Shown in pieces: positions 45,692 through 55,130 of a DNA stretch of 64,000 nucleotides. Source of the DNA: MR-S7 sp000400995. Its GTDB lineage: Bacteria; Pseudomonadota; Gammaproteobacteria; Burkholderiales; Burkholderiaceae_C. The notes beneath the pieces are model-generated. The model ran no database searches. It was not told the origin of the DNA and saw nothing but the letters and a program-made list of their open reading frames with translations. The translations under genes and the position numbers were made by a program. The first letter of the stretch is position 1. Every line of letters starts with the position of its first letter. Location of the stretch: contig NZ_CP152342.1 of NCBI RefSeq assembly GCF_045291395.1, forward strand, positions 3,782,001 to 3,846,000. Reading direction: 5' to 3'.

Positions 45692-48475
45692 ATGACGCAG
45701 CCCGCCGCCCGCTACGCCGTCGGCATCGACCTCGGCACCAGCCACACCGTCTGCGCCTTTGCGCCGCTGGGCGGCGATGCGGCGCAGATCACTCTGCTGC
45801 CCATCCCCCAGCGCATCTCGGCCAGCGAGGTGCAGGCTCAGCCGCTGCTGCCCTCGGTGCGCTACCAGGCCGCGCCGCAGGAGCTGGGCGATGCGTGGCG
45901 CGCGCCGTGGCCGCCACTGGATGCGTCGGATGGAGCGCCCGCCACCCTCGGCCGCTGGGCGCGCGAGCTGGGCGCGGCCATGCCGGGGCGGCTGGTGGCG
46001 AGCGCCAAGAGCTGGCTGTCGCACCCCGGCGTGGATCGCACCGCGCCCATCCTGCCCTGGGGGGCGCCGGAAGGCGTGGCGAAGGTGTCGCCGCTCGCGG
46101 CATCGGCCTCGTACCTCGCGCATGTGAAAGCTGCTTGGAATGCGGCGCATCCCGACGCTCCGCTGGAACGGCAGGCCGTGGTGCTCACCGTGCCCGCCTC
46201 GTTCGACGAGGGCGCGCGGGCGCTGACGCTGGAGGCCGCGCAGTGGGCCGGGCTGCCCGAAGTGCATCTGCTCGAAGAACCCAAGGCCGCGTTCCACGAC
46301 TGGCTGGCGCTGCAGGGCGAGCAACTGGCCGCGCAGCTGGAAGGCTGCCGCCTCGTGCTGGTGGCCGACGTGGGCGGCGGCACGACCGATCTGACGCTGA
46401 TCCGCGTGGAGCCCACGCCGGGCGGCCTGCCCACGCTCACGCGCATCGCCGTGGGCGAGCACCTGATGCTGGGCGGCGACAACATGGATCTGGCGCTCGC
46501 GCACCGGCTGGAGCCGCGGTTCGCCGGCGAAGGCCAGCGCCTGCCCGCCGCGCGCTTCGCGCAGCTCGTGCAGCGCTGCCGCATCGCCAAGGAGCGGCTG
46601 CTGGCGCAGGACGCGCCCGAGAGCGCCGCCGTCACCCTGCTCGGCGGCGGCTCGCAGCTGCTGGCGCAGACGCGCTCGGCCACGCTCTCTCGCGATGACG
46701 TGCGCGCCTGGGTGGTCGAAGGCTTTCTGCCGAGCGCGCAACTTACCGATGCGCCTGCACGCCGCCAAGGTGCGCTGCGCGGTCTGGGGCTGCCCTACCC
46801 GGCGGACGCGGCCATCTCACGGCATCTGGCGCAGTTTCTCGCACGGCATGCGCAGGGCGAGCTGCCGGATGCCGTTCTGCTCAACGGCGGCGTGTTCCAC
46901 GCGCACGCGCTGGCCGCGCGGCTCACGCAACTGCTGGGCGAATGGCGCGGCGCGCCGGTGCACGTGCTGCACAACCCGCACCCGGACTGGGCCGTGGCGC
47001 GCGGCGCAGCGGCGCATGGGCTGGCTACTTTTGAATCAAATCAGCCTCCAGCGCTTGCTGGAAAAGCGCAAGCAGCTATCAAAAACATAGTCCCCCGCAT
47101 CGGCGGAGGCTCCGCGCGCAGCTACTGGCTGGTACTGCCGGGTAGCAAGGGGCTGTGCCTGCTGCCGCGCGGCACCGAGGAAGGCGTGCGCATCGTGCTC
47201 ACCGGGCGGCGCTTCGCCTTGAGGCTGGGGCAGGCGGTGCGCTTCGCGCTCGTCGCCAACAGCCATGACGCACCCGCGCAAGCCGGGCAGATCGCGCCGC
47301 TCGCAGGCGAGGGCTGGGTGGAGCTGCCGCCGCTCGCCGCCGTGCTGCCCGCGCCGGAAGGGCGCGAGAAGGCGCAGGTCGAAGTGCAGCTCCACGCGCG
47401 CATGACCGAGATGGGCACGCTGGAGGTGCGCTGCGTGGCGGTGGACGACGACAGCCGCCAGTGGCTGCTGCCGTTCAACCTGCGCAGCACTACCGATTCG
47501 ATAGCTTGCGGCGCTGACCAGGAAAGCGCTGGAGGCCAAAAACACCTCAAGCCCGCCATCGAGGCCATCGACCGCATCTTCGGCAGCCAGTCGCAGGAGG
47601 TGCCACCCAAGGAGGTGCGCCAGCTGCGCCAGACACTGGAAAAGATCCTGGGCCCCCGCGAGGGCTGGGACGCCCCCCTGCTGCGCGCGCTGTTCGACGC
47701 CCTGCTCGCGCGCGCCAAGCGCCGCCGCCGCACGCCCGAGCACGAGCGCGCATGGCTCAACCTCGCGGGCTGGTGCCTGCGCCCCGGCGTGGGCGCGGAG
47801 CTGGATGGCTGGCGCGTCGACCAGGCGTGGCAGCTCTACGCGCAGTGCCTCGCCCACGGCACGGAGGCGGCCAACTGGACGGAGTGGTGGGTCTTCTGGC
47901 GCCGCATCGCGGCGGGGCTAAATGAAGCGCGGCAGATGGAACTGCTGGAGGACGTGGCCGGCAAGATGCAGAAAACGGTGCAGCAAGCCGCACAGCGCAG
48001 CGCCAAGTACGGCAGCTACGACGACATGCTGCGCCTCTTCGCCGCGATGGAAGCCGTGCCCTGGCAATACCGCCAGGAGATGGGCCAGTGGATGCTGCAG
48101 CGCCTGCAAAAGCCCGGCGAGCCGGTGCAGACCTGGTGGGCCATCGGCCGCCTGGCCGCACGCCAGCCGCTGGCCGCCAATGCCCACCTGACCATGCCGC
48201 CCGAGGCCGCGCGCGAATTCCTCGCCGCCACGCTGGCGCAGGACTGGCGCAGGAACGAACACGCGATGTTCGCCGCCGTGCAGATCGCCCGCATGACGGG
48301 CGACCGCGCGCGCGACCTGCCCGATGATCTGCGCGCGCAGGTGCTGGTCCAGTTGCGTGCCGCCGCCGCACCCGGGCGCTGGATCGCGCTGGTGGAGCAG
48401 GCCCAGGCGATGGACGCCGAAGACCAGAAACGCAGCCTCGGCGACAGCCTGCCGCCCGGGCTGGTATTGCTTTGA
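45692..48475 (+). CDS. Large Hsp70-family protein with C-terminal DUF3731-like region
   Basis: Protein of 927 residues. The first 590 residues parallel the preceding Hsp70-like gene (GIDLGTSHTVCAFA, VLTVPASFDEGARA, ADVGGGTTDLTLIRV); the rest is an extra alpha-helical region (EVRQLRQTLEKILGPREGW, WTEWWVFWRRIAAGLNEARQ) typical of the DUF3731-containing Hsp70 group. Two dispersed-repeat copies are read in frame, one (47030-47089) as about 16 residues absent from the paralogue at the same place, the other at the junction to the helical region. Uninterrupted frame. Role unknown; possibly a folding factor for a specific client. Confidence 0.85.
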   Translation: MTQPAARYAVGIDLGTSHTVCAFAPLGGDAAQITLLPIPQRISASEVQAQPLLPSVRYQAAPQELGDAWRAPWPPLDASDGAPATLGRWARELGAAMPGRLVASAKSWLSHPGVDRTAPILPWGAPEGVAKVSPLAASASYLAHVKAAWNAAHPDAPLERQAVVLTVPASFDEGARALTLEAAQWAGLPEVHLLEEPKAAFHDWLALQGEQLAAQLEGCRLVLVADVGGGTTDLTLIRVEPTPGGLPTLTRIAVGEHLMLGGDNMDLALAHRLEPRFAGEGQRLPAARFAQLVQRCRIAKERLLAQDAPESAAVTLLGGGSQLLAQTRSATLSRDDVRAWVVEGFLPSAQLTDAPARRQGALRGLGLPYPADAAISRHLAQFLARHAQGELPDAVLLNGGVFHAHALAARLTQLLGEWRGAPVHVLHNPHPDWAVARGAAAHGLATFESNQPPALAGKAQAAIKNIVPRIGGGSARSYWLVLPGSKGLCLLPRGTEEGVRIVLTGRRFALRLGQAVRFALVANSHDAPAQAGQIAPLAGEGWVELPPLAAVLPAPEGREKAQVEVQLHARMTEMGTLEVRCVAVDDDSRQWLLPFNLRSTTDSIACGADQESAGGQKHLKPAIEAIDRIFGSQSQEVPPKEVRQLRQTLEKILGPREGWDAPLLRALFDALLARAKRRRRTPEHERAWLNLAGWCLRPGVGAELDGWRVDQAWQLYAQCLAHGTEAANWTEWWVFWRRIAAGLNEARQMELLEDVAGKMQKTVQQAAQRSAKYGSYDDMLRLFAAMEAVPWQYRQEMGQWMLQRLQKPGEPVQTWWAIGRLAARQPLAANAHLTMPPEAAREFLAATLAQDWRRNEHAMFAAVQIARMTGDRARDLPDDLRAQVLVQLRAAAAPGRWIALVEQAQAMDAEDQKRSLGDSLPPGLVLL
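47030..47089 (-). repeat. Dispersed short repeat, copy H, in-frame insertion
   Basis: The best-preserved copy. On the minus strand: TTTTTGATAGCTGCTTGCGC, TTTTCCAGC, AAGCGCTGGAGGC, TGATTTGATTC. The host gene reads it as FESNQPPALAGKAQAAIKN. The paralogous gene lacks about 16 residues exactly here. Confidence 0.8.
47496..47545 (+). repeat. Dispersed short repeat, copy I, in-frame insertion
   Basis: TCGATAGCTTGCGGCGCTG, ACCAGG, AAAGCGCTGGAGGCCAAAAA. Read in frame as DSIACGADQESAGGQK at the boundary between the Hsp70-like part and the C-terminal helical region. Confidence 0.7.
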
Positions 48476-48498
48476 TTCACTTGACAAGGAGACAACCC

Positions 48499-49470
48499 AT
48501 GCCCCGCACTCTCACCCGCCGCGCTCTGTCCGCCGCCGCCCTCGGCCTGCTGGCCGCCGCGCCCGCCTGGGCCCAGCAGGCCGCCTGGCCCGCGCGGCCC
48601 ATCGTCTTCGTGGTGCCGCAGAACCCCGGCGGCGCGAACGACGTGATCGCCCGCGCCGTGGCGCAGGGCCTGGAGAACTCGCTGGGCCAGCCCGTGGTGG
48701 TGGAAAACCGCCCCGGCGCGGGCGGCAACCTGGGCACCAGCCAGGTCGCACGCGCCGCGCCCGACGGCCACACCTTCCTGGTGACGGCGCAAAGCGCGCA
48801 CACCATCAACCCGGCGCTCTACAGCAAGATCCCGTTCGACCCCGTCAAGGACTTCACGCCCGTGATGCAGCTGGCCGTGGCGCCCTACCTGCTGGCGGTG
48901 AACCCGAACTTCCCGGCCAAGACGCTGGACGAACTCGTGGCCTACGCCAAGGCCCATCCCGGCAAGGTGGAATACGCGTCGGCCGGCAACGGCACGCTCA
49001 ACCACCTGCTGGGCGAGATGCTCAAGAAGCAGAAGGGCGTGAACCTGCTCCACGTGCCCTACAAGGGCGCGGCCGCCGCGGCCACCGACGTGGTGGCGGG
49101 CCAGCTACCGGTGACCTTCGGCAGCTTCCCCGGCGTGATGCCGTTCGTCACCAGCGGCAAGCTGCGCGTGCTGGGCGTGGCGTCGGACAAGCCCACGGCG
49201 CTGGCGCCGGAGATCCCGCCGCTGGGCAAGGAGCTGTCCGTGACCTCGTGGTACGGTCTCTTCGCCCCGGCGGGCACGCCCGCACCCATCGTCGAGAAGC
49301 TGCACGGCGCCATCACCAAGGTGCTGGCCACGCCCGCGATGCGCGAGCGCCTCAAGGCGCTGGGCGCGGAGCCGGTGGAGTCCGACCCGCGCAGCTTCGC
49401 GGCCATGCTGCCAGGCGAGCTGGCGCACTGGAAGCAGATCGTGCAGGACTCCGGGGCAAGGATTGACTAA
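48499..49470 (+). CDS. Bug-family tripartite tricarboxylate transporter receptor
   Basis: Periplasmic binding protein of 323 residues of the TctC/Bug family, hugely expanded in Burkholderiales. Signal peptide cleaved near residue 25 (PAWAQ), then PIVFVVPQNPGGANDVIARA and the hallmark QPVVVENRPGAGGNLGTSQV. AAGGAG precedes ATG 48499. No TctA/TctB membrane genes are adjacent, as is usual for Bug proteins. Ligand unknown, typically an organic acid. Confidence 0.9.
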   Translation: MPRTLTRRALSAAALGLLAAAPAWAQQAAWPARPIVFVVPQNPGGANDVIARAVAQGLENSLGQPVVVENRPGAGGNLGTSQVARAAPDGHTFLVTAQSAHTINPALYSKIPFDPVKDFTPVMQLAVAPYLLAVNPNFPAKTLDELVAYAKAHPGKVEYASAGNGTLNHLLGEMLKKQKGVNLLHVPYKGAAAAATDVVAGQLPVTFGSFPGVMPFVTSGKLRVLGVASDKPTALAPEIPPLGKELSVTSWYGLFAPAGTPAPIVEKLHGAITKVLATPAMRERLKALGAEPVESDPRSFAAMLPGELAHWKQIVQDSGARID

Positions 49471-49505
49471 CTTGCTTCAGGGAACGAAAACACCCCAGTG
49501 GATGC

Positions 49506-50144
49506 CTATACCTCCACCGTATCAAGATAGTCCTGCGTACCTTGCACTAGGTCCCGCAGACTAGGCGAGGGCGTTTGTTCGAAATTCATATGGGGCGCAA
49601 TCGCTTTGGCCCATGCCAGCTTGTCCGTTCCTGTCACGAAGCGAACGTCCGCACCCAATACTTCGGCCAACCGCTCCCAGGCTCCTACGATCTCATCAGG
49701 TGCAATGCCCCGGATTTTGCGCAGTCTTGCATGAGGGAAACCACAACGTACCGCTTGCGGGTCGGCCAGAAACCAACTCTCGGTTTCTTCGACCGCCAAT
49801 CGAAATAACACCCGCGCAGGCCGACGCGGCAGTTGCTCCAGCATCGACTGCAATTGCGCCAGCAACTGCTGCGGGTCGTCGTCATCCGCATCCACGAGTA
49901 CCAGCACCAATACACTCTCGGGCAACCACGCCCACCCCCGCAGCTTCGCGGGCAACTGATCCAGCAAACCACGGCGTTTCGGGTCTGGCGCCGCCAAAAA
50001 ATTGGCTGGCAAACGGCCCCGCCCTTGGTGCGGATGTATACGGAAATGCTCATCCCGGAGCAGCCCGAAATGGCGTTTTAGCAACTCCTCTGCCACGGGA
50101 ACGTCGGAAGCCCCTTCCGTCAGTACCTCAACGTAGGCACTCAT
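49506..50144 (-). CDS. DUF4276/TOPRIM-like protein of a two-gene candidate defence module
   Basis: Protein of 212 residues resembling the DUF4276/OLD-type TOPRIM group. An N-terminal strand-Glu motif (VEVLTEGASD, Glu10 and Asp14) and a later LVLVDADDDDP supply the acidic metal site expected of a TOPRIM nuclease or primase fold. Its ATG overlaps the stop of the upstream ATPase (ATGA), so the two are made together. The pair resembles ATPase plus TOPRIM effector arrangements such as AbiL/RloAB and PARIS. Codon use and base composition are visibly more A/T-rich than in neighbouring genes, suggesting horizontal origin. Confidence 0.75.
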   Translation of the reverse strand: MSAYVEVLTEGASDVPVAEELLKRHFGLLRDEHFRIHPHQGRGRLPANFLAAPDPKRRGLLDQLPAKLRGWAWLPESVLVLVLVDADDDDPQQLLAQLQSMLEQLPRRPARVLFRLAVEETESWFLADPQAVRCGFPHARLRKIRGIAPDEIVGAWERLAEVLGADVRFVTGTDKLAWAKAIAPHMNFEQTPSPSLRDLVQGTQDYLDTVEV

Positions 50145-51364
50145 GGATTACCCACGCCGAAGTGGTTGCTGAACCACAGGCTGCCCGTCGGGATGCCTTC
50201 ACGGAACATCTCTTTCACGCCCGCAATACTGGCCGCGCTGATGGCCTGGGTGTAGCCATCCGATCCTTTGTGCAAAACCCATACCTCTTCCGGCGTCAGG
50301 GCGTCAACGAAATAAGGGGAATGGGTCGTTACCAGTACCTGCGGCCCCCGGGTGCGGCTGGCAAATGTTTGCAGTTCTTGTGCCAAGACAGCCAACAATT
50401 GGTGGTGTAGACCATTCTCAGGCTCCTCGATACCGATCAAGGGAGCAGGATCGGGGTCTTCCATTAGCAACAGGTAGGCCAGCAGCTTTAACGAGCCATC
50501 GGACATATCCTGCTGGTAGAACGGCTCTGCATAGCCGCGCGCGGAAAACTCCAGCATCAAGCGCCCATCCTTGGCCCTCTCGGAGCGAATGCTTTCCACG
50601 CCTGGAATCTTCTGCGCAATCAAATCCAGCGCTGCCTTGAAGCCCCGGGGATTTTCACGCTCGATGAACTGCAGATATTTAGCCAAGTTGTCACCACGGC
50701 GATTCAAGTGCGGGTCCGCACCCGCCATTGGCTGCGCCCGCGCCAGCTCCGGCACAAAATACGACAAATACCAGCCTGCCAGGAAAGCACGAAACTGCCC
50801 GATACGAGGGTGGTCTTTCAGCGTGCCCAGCGTGGAAATGCCCAAGACCTGCCTGTCACTCATGCTGACCGCTATTTTTCGAGCCCCCTCGCTATCGCCA
50901 GCTTCTTCACCAGACCATGCGTATCCCTCTCCATTGCGCAGTTCAAGAAAGCTGTAGGGACGCCCGGCAGGCTGTCCCTTGCGACGCTGGCGCAAGCGCT
51001 CGTAAGCCACGCAGACCCGACCACGCGCGTCTTGGTCGATTTCTAGGCTGTAACTGATGGGCCTGTCTTTCACCGTCTGGCGGAAGCGCACCTCAAAACG
51101 GATGGGCTCTTTCACACCAAGTGTTCGTAGGCGTTCAAAGCCTCCGCGCTGCGGTTTGTCACAGGCAGCCTCCACCCCGTCGCTCAAACAATCGCCCAAA
51201 AAACCCAGCGCATCAAGCAGCGTAGATTTACCGACGCCATTGGCACCGATGACCGCCATCAGCCTCGGTAAAACGTCACCGTCCTGCCGCTCAAATGTTT
51301 TGCCCAGCGTCACATCCTTCAGACTTCGGTAATTCTGAATACTTACGCCTTCCAGCACAGCCAT
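50141..51364 (-). CDS. AAA_21/ABC-type ATPase partner of the TOPRIM-like protein
   Basis: ATPase of 407 residues with the SMC/RecF-like layout: N-terminal IQNYRSLKDV, Walker A GANGVGKS at 40-47, a long insertion, an ABC-signature-like DMSDGSLKLLAYLL, Walker B LIGIEEPENGLHH and the switch His in VTTHSPYFVDAL. Such ATPases act as sensor-activators for a linked nuclease in anti-phage systems. AGGAGA lies before ATG 51364. The pair is flanked by a Bug receptor and a protease gene, and is of lower GC than both. Confidence 0.85.
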   Translation of the reverse strand: MAVLEGVSIQNYRSLKDVTLGKTFERQDGDVLPRLMAVIGANGVGKSTLLDALGFLGDCLSDGVEAACDKPQRGGFERLRTLGVKEPIRFEVRFRQTVKDRPISYSLEIDQDARGRVCVAYERLRQRRKGQPAGRPYSFLELRNGEGYAWSGEEAGDSEGARKIAVSMSDRQVLGISTLGTLKDHPRIGQFRAFLAGWYLSYFVPELARAQPMAGADPHLNRRGDNLAKYLQFIERENPRGFKAALDLIAQKIPGVESIRSERAKDGRLMLEFSARGYAEPFYQQDMSDGSLKLLAYLLLMEDPDPAPLIGIEEPENGLHHQLLAVLAQELQTFASRTRGPQVLVTTHSPYFVDALTPEEVWVLHKGSDGYTQAISAASIAGVKEMFREGIPTGSLWFSNHFGVGNP

Positions 51365-51391
51365 CGCGCAAATCTCCTGTAATCGTTGAAA

Positions 51392-52846
51392 TCAGGGGTT
51401 CAGCCAGTTCTTGATCGCGGCGCGGTAGCTGGTGTCGAAGCGGCCGTAGTGGTCCACGCCGGCCGGGTTCTCGCAGCTCGACGTGCCGCCGAACAGCTGG
51501 CCGACCACGTAGCGGCGCGGCCCGATGGTGATGAACGCGCCCGAGCCGCTGCTGCCGCCTTCCACCACGCCCTGCTGCCAGCCCAGCGTGAGGAAGGTGC
51601 CGTTGGTGCCGTCGCTGTTGGTGCACCACTCGCCGCTGCAGGTGCTGTAGCGCAGCACCACGCCCTGGCTGACCTTCTGCAGGTCGCCCTTGGGGTGGTG
51701 CACGCCGGCCAGCACCTGCCCGGACTGCACGCCGCCGAAGTACGTGCCTGCGTAGACGATACCCGCCGGCGCCGGACGGTCCAGGCGCAGGAACGACACG
51801 TCGGTGGTGGCCGACGCGTAAAGCAGCGTGGCGCCGCCCGCCAGGCGCGTGGCGGCCGGGTTCACGCCAGAGCCGCCGCAGCTCGCGGAGCGGTAGAACC
51901 AGTCGGTGGTGAGCGTGGAGGCCACGGCCTGGGTGGAGATGCAGTGGTTCGCGCTCAGGAAATACGGCGTGCCGCTGGACTGCGCGTCGTTGAGCAGCGT
52001 GCCCGTGCACAGGTAGCTCTTGCCGTCCTCGCGCACATAGATCATGCGCGCCACGGAGCGGCTCTGGTCGATGTATTCGGGGCGGCAGGTCACGTCCACG
52101 TTGCAGCTGCCCGACTCGCCCACCTTGGCGAAGGCAGCCTCCTCGGCTGCGGCGGGCGCCACGGTGAAGTGCGACAGGCGCGGCACGGCCAGTTGCACGG
52201 CGGCGGCCTGCGCGCCGGCAGGGATCTCCACCTCCAGCGTGGTCTGCGGGCCGCCGAAGTCGGGGCTCCAGTAGGTGCGGGCGGCGTCATCCGGAGCGTC
52301 TCCCTGGGCGTTGCGCTCGGCCACGGCGCGCAGCTCGTCGGCGCCGATCTCCACGGCGCCCTCGTCCGTGGTCCCGTAGAAGCGCAGCACCGCGCCGGCA
52401 GGCAGCGCCTGCACCAGCACGCCCAGGCGCACGCCGTGCGCCCCCTCGGCCGTGAAGCGCAGCGCCGCCACCTGCGTGCCGTGCGCCGTGGGCTGCCAGC
52501 GCAGCAGCGCGGCCGTGGCGGCCACGGTGGCCGTGTCCTGCACGCCGCGCGCGGTGCCGATCTGCAGCGGCACGCCGGGCTGCGCCGCCTCAGCGGCCTT
52601 GGCCTGCGCCAGCGGCCCCAGGGCGACGGTGCGCGTGGACTGCGCATCAGCCGCCGCGCTTACCTGCGCCGCCGGCGCGGCCTGCGCCTTGGCGGTACCG
52701 CTGGGATCGAAGGGCTCGATGCGGTCCGCCGAGGGAACCACGGGCGTCTCGGGCGTGGACGGCGTGCTGTTGTTGCTGCCGCCGCCGCAGCCGGCCAGTG
52801 CCAAAACCAGCGGCAGCGCCGCCCATGCTGTACTCGAAGCCTTCAT
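51392..52846 (-). CDS. Secreted lysyl-endopeptidase-like serine protease (lipoprotein)
   Basis: Trypsin-fold protease of 484 residues similar to Achromobacter protease I (lysyl endopeptidase). Lipobox LALAGC with Cys at 20, then a pro-region of about 230 residues, then the catalytic domain: GESGSCNVDVTC, catalytic His in YFLSANHC, Asp in TTDVSFLRL, Ser in GGSSGSGAF. Disulphide-forming cysteines match the family. AAGGA precedes ATG 52846. It is probably cell-surface attached or released. A paralogue with the same orientation lies 0.7 kb upstream of it. Confidence 0.88.
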   Translation of the reverse strand: MKASSTAWAALPLVLALAGCGGGSNNSTPSTPETPVVPSADRIEPFDPSGTAKAQAAPAAQVSAAADAQSTRTVALGPLAQAKAAEAAQPGVPLQIGTARGVQDTATVAATAALLRWQPTAHGTQVAALRFTAEGAHGVRLGVLVQALPAGAVLRFYGTTDEGAVEIGADELRAVAERNAQGDAPDDAARTYWSPDFGGPQTTLEVEIPAGAQAAAVQLAVPRLSHFTVAPAAAEEAAFAKVGESGSCNVDVTCRPEYIDQSRSVARMIYVREDGKSYLCTGTLLNDAQSSGTPYFLSANHCISTQAVASTLTTDWFYRSASCGGSGVNPAATRLAGGATLLYASATTDVSFLRLDRPAPAGIVYAGTYFGGVQSGQVLAGVHHPKGDLQKVSQGVVLRYSTCSGEWCTNSDGTNGTFLTLGWQQGVVEGGSSGSGAFITIGPRRYVVGQLFGGTSSCENPAGVDHYGRFDTSYRAAIKNWLNP

Positions 52847-52991
52847 GGCGTTTTCCTTGAATTGGCAATTAATGACGAGCATGCGCGCTGGCATGGCACC
52901 GGCGAACAGCGTAGACATCTCAAATAAATTTCGTTACAACTCAGGCGTATCCAACCCGCCACCGCACGCCACTTTTCCACACTGTGACCTC

Positions 52992-53537
52992 ATGAAGAAG
53001 TACCTCTGCCTTATCACCCTCTACGCCGGCTGCTCCATAGCGGCTCACGCCGATCTGAAAAATGTGAGCGCCACAACGCTGCAGTCCAACACGACCGAAG
53101 CCATTGCCTGCACCATTATTGCGACCGGCGGTCCCACGTATCAGGGCTACAAGGTGCTGGTGGCTTTTTCTGAAACAAATGGCGGCGGCAATCCGACCGC
53201 CCGCGTATCCAATTTCAACAGGACGATCAACTACACCAACGACAACTGGACCGAGCATCCGATGTACCTCAATGGTGAAGCCATTGGGACCGCCGAACAA
53301 TTGCGACCGTTCTACATCAATGGCGTAGGCAGAACGCCACAAAGCGCCACCGACTCAGCCATGCTCGTACTGTTCCCGCCGGGTGAGGCGGCATGCATGT
53401 ACTCCACAGAAGTGAGCTCTGGCAATCTGACGCGCACAAGCCTAGCCATGACCGATATCACAAGTTCCATTGCGGGCGCCAAGTCGCTTTCCGCCCAAGA
53501 GGTATCTATTCTCGAGCGATTGATGCACAGAGACTGA
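52992..53537 (+). CDS. Small exported protein, unknown
   Basis: Protein of 181 residues with a signal peptide ending near residue 20 (IAAHA). The mature part is rich in Asn and Thr with two cysteines (IACTIIATGG and AACMYSTEV) that could pair. No family recognised. It lies between and divergent from/convergent to two homologous secreted proteases, has lower GC, and its own terminator follows. A protease inhibitor or substrate is conceivable from position only. Confidence 0.6.
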   Translation: MKKYLCLITLYAGCSIAAHADLKNVSATTLQSNTTEAIACTIIATGGPTYQGYKVLVAFSETNGGGNPTARVSNFNRTINYTNDNWTEHPMYLNGEAIGTAEQLRPFYINGVGRTPQSATDSAMLVLFPPGEAACMYSTEVSSGNLTRTSLAMTDITSSIAGAKSLSAQEVSILERLMHRD

Positions 53538-53554
53538 TGCTCGACAATCCAAAG

Positions 53555-53577
53555 CGCGCCATTAGGCGCGTTTTTTT
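53555..53577 (+). terminator. Intrinsic terminator
   Basis: CGCGCC-ATTA-GGCGCG followed by seven T. It ends the transcript of the small exported protein, just before the convergent protease gene. Confidence 0.9.
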
Positions 53578-53580
53578 GTG

Positions 53581-55108
53581 TTACAGCCTACGCAGAATAC
53601 GCACCATGGAATCCAGAGGTGATGTCGTGGGCGTCGGCTCCGGCGTCGGCTCCGGGTTCGAGCCGGCAGCCAACCACCCCTTTATCGATTGGAAGGACTC
53701 GTAAAAACGTCCGTAATAGTCCACGCCTGCAGAGCTCGTGCAAGACGACGAGCCGCCATACAACGTACCCACGACACGTCCCGCGCTATTGAACAGTGCA
53801 GAACCACTGCTCCCCCTTGGGTCGTACCAGAAGACCACCGCACACGATCATAGTTACCCGATGTCCCGGTGCATGAAAACCGCCCGTCGGTCCCAGGAGT
53901 GCAGCTTGTCTGGCCAAGAACCTGCCCTTTGCTGATCATGAGCATGTCCCCCGCCGGATGGTGCAATCCCGTGACGGCAGTTCCAACTGCCATGGCGGTA
54001 GGTGCCGCCTCCCAGCCGGCAAAGTACACCCCGCCAGGCACGGTATCGTTGAGGCGCATGAAGGACACATCCGAATTCGTGCTCGCATAGAGCAAGGTCG
54101 CGCCTTGGCTCAAGCTCCGCGTGGTATTCGACAGCATGCGCGATTGACATCCTGCAGATTGATAGAACCAATCGGTTTGCAGTGACGAAGCCGAGGTCTG
54201 CGTGGAAATACAGTGGTTTGCGCTCAGGAAATATGGGGTCCTGGAGCTTTGCTTGTCATTCAGCAGTGTGCCGGTACATAGATAGCTTTTTCCATCGCGC
54301 ACGTAACGCATGCGCGCGACGGCATCGCGCTCTGGCGAAAGGGTGGCGTCGCACAGTGCATCCACGTTGCATGACCCTGATTCGTTGATCTTCTCCTGCA
54401 CCCCAGGGAAGGCTTCATGCTCCAACTCAGCAAAGATATGAGACACCACCGGCACCGCGATCTGCACCGCTGTCATCGACACCCCTGCGGGCAACTCGAT
54501 TTCCAGTGTCGCCTCATCGGTGCCCATGTCGGGCGTCCACCACGTCCGCGCCTGCATGCTGTCACCGTCGACCTGAATGTTGCGGTGCACCAGCGCGAGC
54601 ACTTCCTCACCCGTGAGCTCCAGCATGACCTGCGAACGATCCTGGCTATAAACGCGCAGCACCGCCGCATTCGGCAATGTCAAAACGTGCACTCCCATAC
54701 GCAAACCGCGAGCGTCTCGTGCGGCAATGCTCAAAGCAGCCACGTACCCTCCTGCAGCCATGCGCTCCCATTGCAAACGCTGCAGCGTCAATGCGGCGGT
54801 AGCCGCACCTGGAACGGCCCGTGCTTCTCCCACCAACTGAGGACCTGACCCCGCCAAAGACTCTGCGGCCTTGTGCATATCAAGTGCGTCCAGCGTGATA
54901 CGCGAAGGCACTGGCGCAGCGGCAGCACTGCGATATTTCACGTACTGTCGTTCGATAGCGACTTGCGGTGCAACACGGCCCTCCACCAACAGCGCCGCAT
55001 CCCTTACCGCCTGGCTGTTCGGGGCATCCCCCCTCCGCCACAACCCGCTACAGCCACGCCCAGCAGCACGCCTGCCGCAAGGCCAACAGCCTTCATGCAT
55101 TTCTTCAT
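53581..55108 (-). CDS. Second secreted lysyl-endopeptidase-like protease, two frame breaks
   Basis: Paralogue of the protease at 51.4-52.8 kb. With two corrections it is a 509-residue lipoprotein: MKKCMKAVGLAAG signal, lipobox VAVAGC, pro-region, GESGS-like INESGSCNVDALC, His in YFLSANHC, Asp in NSDVSFMRL, Ser in GGSSGSALF and a short Pro/Thr/Glu tail. The breaks are at C6 55028-55033 (just after the lipobox) and C5 53812-53816 (just before the catalytic Ser); one base added to each gives exactly 510 codons. GGAGGAG precedes ATG 55108. Probably intact in the organism. Confidence 0.8.
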
Positions 55109-55130
55109 AGCCTCTCTCCTCCTCCAAAAA

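Noticed and set aside
52992..53537. The small exported protein as an anti-CRISPR or phage remnant
   Set aside because: It has a signal peptide and sits between secreted proteases, with no phage genes nearby.
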